64,000 nucleotides of DNA, taken from positions 2,914,001 through 2,978,000 of the forward strand of contig NZ_CP101464.1 of NCBI RefSeq assembly GCF_024362365.1, read 5' to 3'. Shown piece by piece: positions 49,601 to 57,098 of this stretch. Position 1 is the stretch's first letter. Each line of letters starts with the position of its first letter. This stretch comes from Janibacter sp. CX7. GTDB lineage: Bacteria; Actinomycetota; Actinomycetes; Actinomycetales; Dermatophilaceae. A program made the position numbers and the translations under genes. Under the pieces are notes generated by a model. It was not told the origin of the DNA. It did not search any database and saw only the letters and a list, made by a program, of their open reading frames with translations.

Positions 49601-49712
49601 GGTCGATGCTCCGCGCGAAGACGGGCGCGAAGACCGCACAGGTCGTCACGAGGGCGGAGACGAGGACAAGCGCGATGACCTGCCCCCTGCGGTACCGCAA
49701 CGCTGCCCACAT
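46680..49712 (-). CDS. large FtsX-like ABC permease
   Basis: A 1,010-residue permease. Helix 1 (VIALVLVSALVTTCAVFAPVF) precedes an extracytoplasmic domain of about 240 residues, a central set of FtsX-type helices with LARLRGRSRSGARRLLLGEL, a second large extracytoplasmic domain, and a C-terminal FtsX domain (LALIGGALAVVLAALVLLILAV, then LAALRVSGVAAKDIGRALRTE). The double-FtsX layout resembles permeases for lipids, lipoproteins or peptides. AGAAGGGGGA precedes the ATG. The substrate is unknown. Confidence 0.88.
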   Translation of the reverse strand: MWAALRYRRGQVIALVLVSALVTTCAVFAPVFARSIDQGLLRVHLTEADPATTATTMTRPRTSTERTLMPQTLADEVPAGLQAVSGEPITGLRYATNLSPAKGRKASPALLRTRSGLCDHVEIEGRCPQQGGEVVVSAADAKAWGWRQGTELLIPQAKYSRFDPDEPDVPLEVVGIYSVPDEDADYWLGNRPDGKSGVPHPDLDNLPGLDDLFTVDATFADALPTASVSVDLPLDTSKATLDSLPRAAAAVEDLGEEHPEITVSDSAGTIVSGIETGRSQTAVIVPFVMVQLALLSVLVLFLVAQSAVDQRRHDVALARLRGRSRSGARRLLLGELVVPVLLGLPLGVVAAMLLALGVRALMLPGGIPFEIPLAVVPWTLGALLLSVLAVHLASRPVLREPVNDLLRSVRPTGAGGSAVVEIVVVVLAAVGVVGLATGALSGPAALATPTLLAIAVGVLAARLVPWLAARRATSAMRRGRVAAAIAGHGIGRRPAARRVLVVTTVATAVAVFGANAVVVADRNRLARAELETGSPAVLSVDSPTAPALLDAATTLDEHDIDAAPVALIRPKADTAGATMAVDPEALVRVAHPEAVSGLDVDALALPEQEPVRLPAGDVTARVTWDLRGLGDAEPPTLLLDMTTREGDARSAEIATLGPKGTGQVTVDSPLFCSAGCRLAGIRVGTSGVTGSSVRGTVTVTDLSVAGRPLPVGSQSTWEDEKAGDGTGLTLTAKGKSLTLGVAAADGADVAAHVTDVPRPVPAIVSGEVAEKGDTVQVLDVAGGQTDVVAAQHVAALPAATDAGVLVSLRALARVTGELDTTRTDRELWLADASPGTLERAQEVLADEGVAVRSVRTTEQADRVFDQSASGWGLQLALIGGALAVVLAALVLLILAVTGWRATVRDLAALRVSGVAAKDIGRALRTEHLTSVAVGVLLGALCALAGSWIALPALPLFTSRAAVPALDHSPAWVAVLAATVGVAVVLLVVALLLAAGVRRRVTLSAARGEPT

Positions 49713-49779
49713 GCAGCGGTCCCCCTTCTGTCGTGACCGCCGTCACCCTACGCCTCGGTGTGGGCCAGTGAAGGCCGGA

Positions 49780-51444
49780 TCAGTCGCCGATCTCCTGCGC
49801 CATCGCCCGACCGGCCGTGCGCCCGGAGAAGATGCAGCCACCGAGGAAGGTCCCCTCGAGGGCGCGGTAGCCGTGCAGGCCGCCACCGCCGAAGCCGGCC
49901 GCCTCGCCGGCGGCGTAGAGGCCCGGCACCGGCGCGCCGTCGTGACCGAGGACCCGCGAGGACAGGTCGGTCTCGAAGCCACCGAGCGTCTTGCGGGAGA
50001 GGACGTGCAGCTTGACGCCGACGAGCGGACCCTTCTTCGGGTCCTGCAGCTTGTGCGGCGGGTAGGCGCGCTTGGAGATCTTGTCGCCGCGGTAGGAGCG
50101 GGCGACCCGCATCGCGGCGATCTGCGCGTCCTTGCCATAGGGGTTGTCGAGCTGGGCGTCGCGCTCGTCGAGCTGCCGCTTGACGTGGGCGACGTCGAGC
50201 CGCGGCTCGCCCTCCTCGACGAGCTCGTTCATCTTCGCGACGAGCTCCTCGACGGTGTCGGCCAGGACGAAGTCGGCGCCCTTGTCGAGGAAGGCCTGCA
50301 TCGACGGCGTGACGTCGGCGAGCGAGCGCTTGCGCAGGACCCCGGCGACGTCCTTGCCGGTGAGGTCCTCGTTCTGCTCCGAGCCGGAGAGGGCGAACTC
50401 CTTGCCCGCGACCGACCGGTTGGTGACGAACCACGAGTGGTCGTGACCGGTGGCACGCAGGTGCTCCAGCGTGCCGAGGGTGTCGTAGCCAGGCATGAGC
50501 GGGGCCGGCAGCCGGGTGCCCTCGGCGTCGAGCCACATCGAGCTCGGCCCGGGCAGGATCCGGATGCCGTGGCCGGCCCAGATGGGGTCCCAGTTGCGGA
50601 TCCCTTCGACGTAGTGCCACATCCGGTCGCGGTTGATGAGGTTGCCGCCGGCGGCCTCGGTGATGGCGATCATCCGGCCGTCGACGTGCGCCGGCACGCC
50701 GGTCACCATGTGCTTCGGCGGGGTGCCGAGGCGCTCGGGCCAGTTGGCGCGCACGAGGTCGTGGTTGCCGCCGATGCCGCCCGAGGCGACGAGGACGACG
50801 GGGGCCCGCAGCTCGAAGCCACCGATGCTGTCGCGGTTGGTCGCCACGCCACGCTCGGCGTCGTCGGGCGCGAGCTCGACCCCACGGACACCGGTGACGG
50901 CACCCCCTTCGACGATGATCTCGTCCACGCGGTGCCGGTGGGCATAGGTCACCAGTCCGCGCTCACGGGCCTCCTCGACCCTGCGGACGAAGGGAGCCGC
51001 AACACCGGGACCGGTCCCCCACGTGATGTGGAAGCGGGGCACGGAGTTGCCGTGGCCGTGGGCCGAGCCGTCTCCGCGCTCGGCCCAGCCGACGATGGGG
51101 AACCAGCGCATGCCCTGCTCGTGCAGCCAGGCCCGCTTCTCCCCGCCCGCGAAGTCGAGGTAGGCCTGCGCCCACTGCCGCGGCCAGTGGTCCTCCTCGC
51201 GGTCGAAGCCGGCGGTGTTCATCCAGTCACCGTGGGCCAGCTCGGCCGAGTCCTTGATGCCCATGCGGCGCTGCTCGGGGCTGTCGACGAAGAAGAGGCC
51301 ACCGAAGGACCAGTGCGCCTGACCGCCGATGTTGGCGACGCTCTCCTGGTCGACGAGGAGGACCTTGCGGCCGGCATCCGCCAGCTCCGCGGTCGCGACG
51401 AGTCCGGCCAGCCCGTGGCCCACGACGATGGCATCAGCATCCAT
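49780..51444 (-). CDS. FAD-binding dehydrogenase (KsdD-like flavoprotein)
   Basis: A 554-residue flavoprotein of the fumarate reductase/3-ketosteroid dehydrogenase superfamily. VVGHGLAGLVATAELADAG is the FAD GxGxxG loop. VVLVASGGIGGNHDLVRANWP is the middle of the FAD domain, and GLYAAGEAAGFGGGGLHGYRALEGTFLGG the C-terminal FAD motif. Close relatives are annotated FAD-binding dehydrogenase without a proven substrate. It is transcribed alone from a leaderless-type promoter, divergent from the metallophosphoesterase. Confidence 0.88.
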   Translation of the reverse strand: MDADAIVVGHGLAGLVATAELADAGRKVLLVDQESVANIGGQAHWSFGGLFFVDSPEQRRMGIKDSAELAHGDWMNTAGFDREEDHWPRQWAQAYLDFAGGEKRAWLHEQGMRWFPIVGWAERGDGSAHGHGNSVPRFHITWGTGPGVAAPFVRRVEEARERGLVTYAHRHRVDEIIVEGGAVTGVRGVELAPDDAERGVATNRDSIGGFELRAPVVLVASGGIGGNHDLVRANWPERLGTPPKHMVTGVPAHVDGRMIAITEAAGGNLINRDRMWHYVEGIRNWDPIWAGHGIRILPGPSSMWLDAEGTRLPAPLMPGYDTLGTLEHLRATGHDHSWFVTNRSVAGKEFALSGSEQNEDLTGKDVAGVLRKRSLADVTPSMQAFLDKGADFVLADTVEELVAKMNELVEEGEPRLDVAHVKRQLDERDAQLDNPYGKDAQIAAMRVARSYRGDKISKRAYPPHKLQDPKKGPLVGVKLHVLSRKTLGGFETDLSSRVLGHDGAPVPGLYAAGEAAGFGGGGLHGYRALEGTFLGGCIFSGRTAGRAMAQEIGD

Positions 51445-51450
51445 GGGGTG

Positions 51451-51456
51451 ACCCTA
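51451..51456 (-). promoter_or_regulatory. -10 box of a probable leaderless promoter (FAD dehydrogenase)
   Basis: TAGGGT on the minus strand is followed by 6 bases and the ATG at 51444. Confidence 0.55.
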
Positions 51457-51503
51457 GACCGCATTACTCGTCAGTAGCAACTGGGGTTCAGGTGGCTTCT
51501 GCC

Positions 51504-51509
51504 TACAGT
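51504..51509 (+). promoter_or_regulatory. -10 box of a probable leaderless promoter (metallophosphoesterase)
   Basis: TACAGT is followed by 7 bases and the ATG at 51517. The divergent box at 51451-51456 is 48 bp away. Confidence 0.55.
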
Positions 51510-51516
51510 GGGCCGC

Positions 51517-53031
51517 ATGTCCTGGACCGCTCGCCTGCGCCTCGTCGCCGCGACCCTGGCGCTCGTCGCCGCGGTCGTCACCGGTGGGCTCGTCACCGCC
51601 TCGCTGTGGCCCGTGACCGTCGAGACGGACTACTACGCCGCCGACGTGCGCCTGTCCCCGAGCTGGACGGACCGGTCCCACATCGGCACCGACACGGTCG
51701 TCGGCAGCGTGTCCGCGCAGTTCGCCGGCATCGCCCCCGGCGTGCGGGTCTCGCCGCGGGTCAAGCCCTCGATCACCGAGCTCGTCGCCTCGGGCAACCT
51801 CGACGCCGCGAGCCTCGACGTCAGCCCGCAGGAGCGCACCCGGGTCATCACCGACGCCGCGACCGGGGTCGGGCTGCGCTTCGCCGCCGGTGGCGTGCTC
51901 GGTCTGCTCCTGTGCCTCGGCGTGGTCCGGCTGCGCCGTCGCACGCTCCCGCACCGCCGGACCGTCGTCGGCGCGAGCCTCGTCACCGCGGTCACCCTGT
52001 CGACCCTGGGCCTGTCGGCCTGGCGCACCTACGACCCCGACCGGCTCGTCGAGCTGCGCTCGAGCGGGCTGCTCCAGCTGGCCATCGCCAACCGCGACCT
52101 CCTCGACGACGTCGAGCAGCGGGCCGACCAGGCCACGCCCTACCTGCGCAACCTCCTCGCGCTGTCGACGGCGATGCAGCAGGAGTACGCACCCGAGGCC
52201 GAGGACGACTCCGCCGCGCTCAAGGTGCTGCTCGTCTCCGACGTGCACGCCTCCAACCAGTACGCGCTCATGCGCACGATCGTGCGCGAGCAGGACATCG
52301 ACGTCGTCATCGACTCCGGCGACCTGATCAACTTCGGTCGGGTGCAGGAGGCCGGGCTGAGCAACCTCTACCGGTCGATCTCCTCGCTCGGGGTCCCCTA
52401 TGTCTTCGTCTCCGGCAACCACGACCGCAGCGCTGTCGACGACACCCAGCTGCTCGACGACCTCGCCGGCACCGACGGCGTGACGCTCCTCGAGCCGGGC
52501 TCGGGCGAGTACCAGGAGATCGAGGTCGGCGGCCTGCGGATCGCGGGCTTCAACGACCCGCGCTACTACGGCGACGCCGACGACGGCAGCACCGACGAGC
52601 AGGTCGCGGCGCGCGACCGGTGGGTCGAGGCCCTCGGCGAGACCGAGGCGCCGGACATCACCGTCTCCCACGAGGAGCCCGCGCTCGACGACGCTCCCGG
52701 CCGGCTGCGCGTCCACGGCCACGGGCACGTGCCGCAGGTGAGCGGCAACCGGCTGCAGGTCGGCACCTTCACCGGCGGCGGCACCCTCTCGCACTTCGTC
52801 GGCGGTCCCGATGCCGAGCTCGTCGGGCAGCCGAGCAGCTTCGACGTGCTGACCTTCGACGACCGGTGCCGGGCCCAGCGCCTGACCCGCTACGAGTACC
52901 GCTCGGTCATCGAGGGGCGGCCGAGCTTCGACTCGCTCTCCGTGCTCAACGCCGCCCGGATCGTCGACGCCCCCGAGGAGGGGCGCACCTGCGGCGGGGA
53001 CAAGGCGACGGTCCGCCCCCTTCGGCCGTAG
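51517..53031 (+). CDS. membrane-anchored metallophosphoesterase
   Basis: A 504-residue protein. One helix at about 9-30 and another pair near 120-165 precede a calcineurin-like phosphoesterase domain from about residue 236. The metal-binding motifs are all present: SDVHASN (241-247), SGDLINF, SGNHDR (299-304), SHEEPAL and HGHGHVP. The active site probably faces outside, with the first helices as anchors, but topology is not certain. The substrate is unknown. The end of the gene is part of a terminator hairpin. Confidence 0.87.
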   Translation: MSWTARLRLVAATLALVAAVVTGGLVTASLWPVTVETDYYAADVRLSPSWTDRSHIGTDTVVGSVSAQFAGIAPGVRVSPRVKPSITELVASGNLDAASLDVSPQERTRVITDAATGVGLRFAAGGVLGLLLCLGVVRLRRRTLPHRRTVVGASLVTAVTLSTLGLSAWRTYDPDRLVELRSSGLLQLAIANRDLLDDVEQRADQATPYLRNLLALSTAMQQEYAPEAEDDSAALKVLLVSDVHASNQYALMRTIVREQDIDVVIDSGDLINFGRVQEAGLSNLYRSISSLGVPYVFVSGNHDRSAVDDTQLLDDLAGTDGVTLLEPGSGEYQEIEVGGLRIAGFNDPRYYGDADDGSTDEQVAARDRWVEALGETEAPDITVSHEEPALDDAPGRLRVHGHGHVPQVSGNRLQVGTFTGGGTLSHFVGGPDAELVGQPSSFDVLTFDDRCRAQRLTRYEYRSVIEGRPSFDSLSVLNAARIVDAPEEGRTCGGDKATVRPLRP

Positions 53032-53049
53032 CCGGGGACGGACCGTCGC
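53005..53049. terminator. bidirectional terminator overlapping the 3' end of the phosphoesterase gene
   Basis: GCGACGGTCCG (53005-53015) pairs exactly with CGGACCGTCGC (53039-53049), and CCCC with GGGG just inside. The loop includes TTCGGCCG and the TAG stop at 53029-53031. It lies between convergent genes (ends at 53031 and 53059). No T-run. Confidence 0.7.
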
Positions 53050-53058
53050 TCGCCTCGA

Positions 53059-54516
53059 TCAGACTGCCGGGAAGGCCGGCGGGTGGACCTGCGCCATCTC
53101 CTCGAGCACGCGCACGACCTGGCAGGAGTAGCCGAACTCGTTGTCGTACCAGACGTAGAGGACGACCCGGTCGCCCGAGGTGATCGTCGCGCGGCCGTCG
53201 ACGATGCCGGCGTGACGGTTGCCGACGAAGTCGGTCGAGACGACCTCGGGGCTGTCAATGTAGTCGAGCTGCTTGTGCAGGTCGCCGTAGAGCGAGGCCT
53301 GACGCAGGAAGTCGTTGAGCTCCTCGCGCTCGACGCTCTTCTCCAGCGTGAGGTTGAGGATCGCCATCGACACGTCGGGGGTGGGCACCCGCACCGAGTT
53401 GCCGGTGAGCTTGCCCTCGAGCTCGGGCAGCGCCTTGGCCACGGCCTTGGCGGCGCCGGTCTCGGTCAGCACCATGTTGAGCGCCGCCGAGCGGCCACGC
53501 CGCTCGCCCTTGTGGAAGTTGTCGATGAGGTTCTGGTCGTTGGTGAAGGAGTGGACCGTCTCGATGTGGCCACCGACGACGCCGTACTCGTCGTTGACGA
53601 CCTTGAGCGCCGGGACGATCGCATTGGTCGTGCACGAGGCGGCGGTGACGACCTTGCTGTCGCCGATCATCGCGTCGTTGATGCCGCTGACGATGTTGGG
53701 CAGGCCTCCCTTGCCCGGGGCGGTGAGCAGCACGCGGGAGACGCCGGGGCAGGCGAGGTGCTTGGACAGGCCCTCCTCGTCACGCCACTTGCCGGTGTTG
53801 TCGACGACGATCGCGTCGTTGATGCCGTACTGCGTGTAGTCGACGCTCGACGGGTCGTCGGAGTAGATGACCTGGATGAGGGTGCCGTTGGCGAGGATGG
53901 TGCTGGCCTCCTCGTCGACGGTGATCGTGCCGGCGAAGGAGCCGTGGACCGAGTCGCGGCGCAGCAGGCTGGCGCGCTTGGACAGGTCGTTGTCGGCGCC
54001 CTTGCGCACGACGATGGCGCGCAGGCGCAGGCCGTGACCGGTGCCGGCGTGCTCGATGAGGATGCGCGCGAGCAGGCGGCCGATGCGGCCGAAGCCGTAG
54101 AGGACGACGTCGGTGCTCGGCAGCTCGCCCTCGCCGTGCTTGCCGACGACGTCAGCGAGCTCGGAGCGCAGGAAGTCCTCGAGCGCGACGCCATCGCCGG
54201 CCTCGAGGCGGCGGCGGTGCAGGCGGGCGACGTCGATGGAGGCCGGGCCGGGCTGGAGGGCGGTGAGCGCCTCGAGCATCGGCAGGGTGTCGTCGACGGT
54301 CAGCTCGATGTCGACGCGACGGGCGAAGCGGTGCGCCTTGAGCACGTCGGTCGAGGACTGGCCGAGGAGGGCGCGGCCGTGGATCGAGGTCACGACCCCG
54401 AACTCGCGGTAGAGGCGGCCCACGACGGGGATCATCGCCTCCGCCTTGGCCTGGCGGTCGGCCCACTCGGAGAGGTGGTCGTCGGCTGCGTTGCTCGTCT
54501 GCGGCGTCGTCGTCAT
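53059..54516 (-). CDS. gap: glyceraldehyde-3-phosphate dehydrogenase with N-terminal extension (GapB type)
   Basis: A 485-residue GAPDH. The Rossmann loop VLYGFGRIGR (about 138-147) comes after an extra 130-residue helical extension. Catalytic Cys295 lies in ASCTTNAI, and the substrate-loop residues HSFTNDQNLIDNFH and WYDNEFGYSCQVVRVLE are conserved. The long N-terminal extension is known from the second GAPDH of corynebacteria (GapB), used in gluconeogenesis and often NADP-linked. ATG 54516 is set by a -10 box 8 bases upstream. The gene stands alone, away from pgk or tpi. Confidence 0.92.
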   Translation of the reverse strand: MTTTPQTSNAADDHLSEWADRQAKAEAMIPVVGRLYREFGVVTSIHGRALLGQSSTDVLKAHRFARRVDIELTVDDTLPMLEALTALQPGPASIDVARLHRRRLEAGDGVALEDFLRSELADVVGKHGEGELPSTDVVLYGFGRIGRLLARILIEHAGTGHGLRLRAIVVRKGADNDLSKRASLLRRDSVHGSFAGTITVDEEASTILANGTLIQVIYSDDPSSVDYTQYGINDAIVVDNTGKWRDEEGLSKHLACPGVSRVLLTAPGKGGLPNIVSGINDAMIGDSKVVTAASCTTNAIVPALKVVNDEYGVVGGHIETVHSFTNDQNLIDNFHKGERRGRSAALNMVLTETGAAKAVAKALPELEGKLTGNSVRVPTPDVSMAILNLTLEKSVEREELNDFLRQASLYGDLHKQLDYIDSPEVVSTDFVGNRHAGIVDGRATITSGDRVVLYVWYDNEFGYSCQVVRVLEEMAQVHPPAFPAV

Positions 54517-54524
54517 GGGCCCAG

Positions 54525-54530
54525 ATCGTA
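54525..54530 (-). promoter_or_regulatory. -10 box of a probable leaderless promoter (gap)
   Basis: TACGAT on the minus strand precedes the ATG at 54516 by 8 bases. Confidence 0.5.
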
Positions 54531-54589
54531 GCCGCTGACGCCTCGGGGACGAGCCTCGCACCGGCCTGCGACGACAGATCTCACACCGG

Positions 54590-55483
54590 TCAGCCCGGGG
54601 TCGTCACGTCGAAGAGCGCCTGCACCTTGGGCGCCCCTCCGCAGGTGAGCTGGTGGGGCGCGCTCATCGTGCGCACGACATGACGAAGGGAGGACCGCCC
54701 ACCGTGGTCGAGGTGGACCAGCCAGGCGTCCTCGCCGGCGGCCTCGAGGCGCGGCGGTGCGAGGTCGGGCAGGCGCACGGAGGGGTCGGTGCGCAGCAGG
54801 TCGTGGGCCGCGGCCTGCGCCGCCGGGTGCCAGGAGCAGCGGCCACGCCAGCGGTCGAGGTCGACCCGACCGTCGAGGTGGTCGAGGACGACCCGGGGCG
54901 CGGTGTCGCCGGTGAGCCGGCCGTACATCGACCCCTCAGGGAGGATCACGACGTTGCCGGCGAAGCGGTCGCCGCCGAGGTGGGTCGTCTCCCAGACGGC
55001 ACCGGGCAGGGCGTCGTCGAGGACCGCGGCGACGACCCGCCCCTCGACCGCGCAGCAGACGTCCTTGCGCCCGTGGGCGCACACGAGGAAGAGCGGTTCG
55101 CTCGTCGGGTCGGGCAGGTCGTCGAAGCGCCCCGCGAGCGCGACGAGGTCCTCGGGCCGCTCCCAGCGGGCGCGGCCGACGAGCCCGCGCCACACGTCGA
55201 CGAGGAAGACCTGCTGCAGCCCCTCGGCATCGACCTGGTCGCCCTCGAGCCGGCCGTGCCGGCGGATGAGCTGGAGCCGGGCACCGAAGCGCCCCAGGGC
55301 CGCGTCGAGGTCCGCGCGGACGTCGGCGATGTCGGGCGCCGCGATCGGCTTGGCCGGCCACGGGCCGGGGTGACCGACGAGCATCCAGTAGCGCGCGGGC
55401 ACGGCGGTGCCGACCGGCACGTCGCCGCGCTCGAGGGCAGCGAGCGAGCACCGGGTGGGCCTCGCGGAGGGGGTCGTGCTCAC
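54590..55483 (-). CDS. sucrase/ferredoxin-like [2Fe-2S] thioredoxin-fold protein
   Basis: A 297-residue protein of the sucrase/ferredoxin-like family. LFLVCAHGRKDVCCAVEG (Cys135, Cys143, Cys144) is the cluster-binding motif, followed by LGGDRFAGNVVILPEG, another conserved block. WHPAAQAAAHDLLRTDP forms the C-terminal helical part. These proteins resemble thioredoxin-like [2Fe-2S] ferredoxins; the name sucrase is historical. It follows the JmjC gene after 10 bases but also has its own leaderless-type box. A redox role with the oxygenase is possible but unproven. Confidence 0.8.
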   Translation of the reverse strand: MSTTPSARPTRCSLAALERGDVPVGTAVPARYWMLVGHPGPWPAKPIAAPDIADVRADLDAALGRFGARLQLIRRHGRLEGDQVDAEGLQQVFLVDVWRGLVGRARWERPEDLVALAGRFDDLPDPTSEPLFLVCAHGRKDVCCAVEGRVVAAVLDDALPGAVWETTHLGGDRFAGNVVILPEGSMYGRLTGDTAPRVVLDHLDGRVDLDRWRGRCSWHPAAQAAAHDLLRTDPSVRLPDLAPPRLEAAGEDAWLVHLDHGGRSSLRHVVRTMSAPHQLTCGGAPKVQALFDVTTPG

Positions 55484-55490
55484 GCTCGCG

Positions 55491-55496
55491 ACCCTA
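55491..55496 (-). promoter_or_regulatory. -10 box of a probable leaderless promoter (sucrase/ferredoxin-like gene)
   Basis: TAGGGT on the minus strand lies 7 bases before the GTG at 55483. It overlaps the stop codon region of the JmjC gene (stop at 55494-55496), so the last gene of the cassette can be expressed alone. Confidence 0.5.
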
Positions 55497-56729
55497 CGCG
55501 GGGCGCTCGGCGGCGGGCACCGCCACCCCGGCGACGACGAGCCGCCGGGCGAGGTCGGGGTCGAGCACGGCGGGCACCGCGCCGGCGAGCCAGGCCGTCA
55601 CCGCCGCCGCGTCGTCGTCGGTGAGGGGCAGCCGCCCGGCCCGGCTGACGAGGACCGCGCCCTCGGCGCCGGTCTCGAGCGAAGCCTGCAGGTGGGCGCG
55701 GGGCGCGATGGGGAGGTCGTCGAGCCCGTCGGCGAGGGCCTCGACGGTCCCGACCGGGCTCACCGGCCCCGGCCGCTGGGCCGCGCGCTGGCGGGCGGCG
55801 AGCCGTGCGGCGACGGCGCTCGCGTCGACGTCGGCGACGGCCTGCAGCAGCGCCTCGCGGACGGCGGCGAGGTCGTCGGCGATGGCCTCGGGGTCGGCGA
55901 CGTCCACCCCGGGGCGAAGGGAGGTGCGCTGCGACTCCTGCGCAGCCAGCCCCCTTCGCGCGGCGTCGAAAACGGCCTCGGCGAGGTGTCCGCGGTGCCA
56001 CACGTGGATGCCGACGGTCAGGTGCGTGCTCACGCCGCCGAGGGCGGTCGCCGAGTGCAGCCAGCCACGGGGCACGTAGAGCACGTCGCCGGGCCGAAGC
56101 GTGACCTCGAGGTGCGGCTCGCCGGTGGCCGCCTGCTCGACGGCCGGGCGCCGGTCCTGCCACGGCTGGTCACGCAGCGGGTGCGGCTGGACGGGGGCGT
56201 GCAGGCGCCAGCGCTTCTCCCCCGCGGTCTGCAGGACGAAGACGTCGTGCACGTCGTAGTGGGCGGCGAAGCCGCGGCTGCTCGGCGGGGTGACATAGGC
56301 ATTGACCTGCACGGGGTGGCCGAGGTCGGCGGCGAGGTCCTGGGCGAGCTCGAGCACCGGCGGGTGGGTGCGGTGCAGGCCCTGCAGGACGAGGGTGTGC
56401 CCCTCGGCGAAGAGGCGCAGCAGCGCGGTGTCGTCGAGCTGGTCGGTCACGCCCGCGCCGACGCCACCGCCGCGGGTGAAGTCGGCGTCAGCGAGCGTGT
56501 GCCCGTCACGGGCCACGCGCAGGAAGGGAGTGCGCAGGCCACGACGCGAGAGCAGGTCGTCGACGTCACGGGTCGTCAGCAGGTCGTCGAAGGGGGTCGG
56601 CAGCGCCGCCGCGGTCACGTGCCGGGGCTCTCGACCCCAGGAGCGCTCGAGCTCCTCGGGGCCGAGGTCGGTGACGCGGGCGAGGCCGGTGCACCGCGCG
56701 GGTGCACCGGCCTCGTGGGCGTCGGTCAC
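55494..56729 (-). CDS. JmjC/cupin_4-type 2-oxoglutarate oxygenase
   Basis: A 411-residue oxygenase of the RoxA/YcfD-like JmjC group. GFAAHYDVHDVFVLQTAGEKRW contains the HxD iron pair (His157, Asp159) and the 2-oxoglutarate Lys. LRPGDVLYVPRGWLHSATALGG contains the distal His225. The C-terminal 170 residues are helical with a winged-helix-like end. Characterised relatives hydroxylate residues in proteins, such as Arg of ribosomal protein L16. GTG at 56729 follows directly on the stop of the repeat peptide gene, so the two are coupled, and the peptide is a candidate substrate. Confidence 0.88.
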   Translation of the reverse strand: MTDAHEAGAPARCTGLARVTDLGPEELERSWGREPRHVTAAALPTPFDDLLTTRDVDDLLSRRGLRTPFLRVARDGHTLADADFTRGGGVGAGVTDQLDDTALLRLFAEGHTLVLQGLHRTHPPVLELAQDLAADLGHPVQVNAYVTPPSSRGFAAHYDVHDVFVLQTAGEKRWRLHAPVQPHPLRDQPWQDRRPAVEQAATGEPHLEVTLRPGDVLYVPRGWLHSATALGGVSTHLTVGIHVWHRGHLAEAVFDAARRGLAAQESQRTSLRPGVDVADPEAIADDLAAVREALLQAVADVDASAVAARLAARQRAAQRPGPVSPVGTVEALADGLDDLPIAPRAHLQASLETGAEGAVLVSRAGRLPLTDDDAAAVTAWLAGAVPAVLDPDLARRLVVAGVAVPAAERPA

Positions 56730-56960
56730 TCAGGCTCCGCCGTCGGCGCCACCGTCACCGGCAGCGCCGTCGCCAGCGGCTCCGTCCGCGCCACCGTCAC
56801 CAGCGGCTCCGTCCGCGCCACCGTCACCAGCGGCTCCGTCCGCGCCACCGTCACCAGCGGCGCCGTCCGCACCGCCGTCACCGGCGGTCGGGGCCTCGAC
56901 GGGCACGCCGCCGATGGCCTCCTCGGGCAGGTCAGGGGTCTCGTTCGGAGGCTGCGTCAT
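56730..56960 (-). CDS. short Gly/Asp/Ala repeat peptide, candidate substrate of the JmjC enzyme
   Basis: A 76-residue protein. Residues 1-26 (TPDLPEEAIGGVPVEAPTAG at the end) look like a leader. Residues 27-62 are four perfect GDGGADGAA repeats, followed by GDGAA and a final GDGGADGGA. There is no signal peptide and no Cys or Lys after the start. AAGGAG at 56968-56973 is an ideal ribosome-binding site 7 bases before the ATG, unusual among the many leaderless genes here. Its stop touches the JmjC start. A modified peptide precursor is inferred; an unmodified low-complexity protein is the alternative. Confidence 0.65.
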   Translation of the reverse strand: MTQPPNETPDLPEEAIGGVPVEAPTAGDGGADGAAGDGGADGAAGDGGADGAAGDGGADGAAGDGAAGDGGADGGA

Positions 56961-57086
56961 GGTGCTACTCCTTCACAGTCGAGAGGAGGGACGGCATCGT
57001 CCCCGGGCTCCCTGTCTATCGGAGAGCGCCCCGCAAGGGAAGGGGGCGAGTCGGTTGAACATGAAACAGGTTGAGGCACAACGGGT

Positions 57087-57092
57087 TAGTGT
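57087..57092 (+). promoter_or_regulatory. -10 box of a probable leaderless promoter with upstream direct repeats
   Basis: TAGTGT is followed by 6 bases and the ATG at 57099. GGTTGA at 57053-57058 and 57069-57074 and a related GGTTAG at 57084-57089 are spaced about 16 bases apart, possibly binding sites for a regulator. The 138-bp gap is shared with the divergent repeat-peptide operon. Confidence 0.5.
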
Positions 57093-57098
57093 CGATTC

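Noticed and set aside
53083..54531. A 482-codon open frame antisense to gap
   Set aside because: The composition is low-complexity Val/Asp/Gly/Ala with no domain. It is a shadow of the well-supported GAPDH gene.
56733..56882. RTX-type calcium-binding repeats in the small peptide
   Set aside because: The unit GDGGADGAA does not fit GGxGxDxUx and lacks the large hydrophobic residue. The protein also has no secretion signal.
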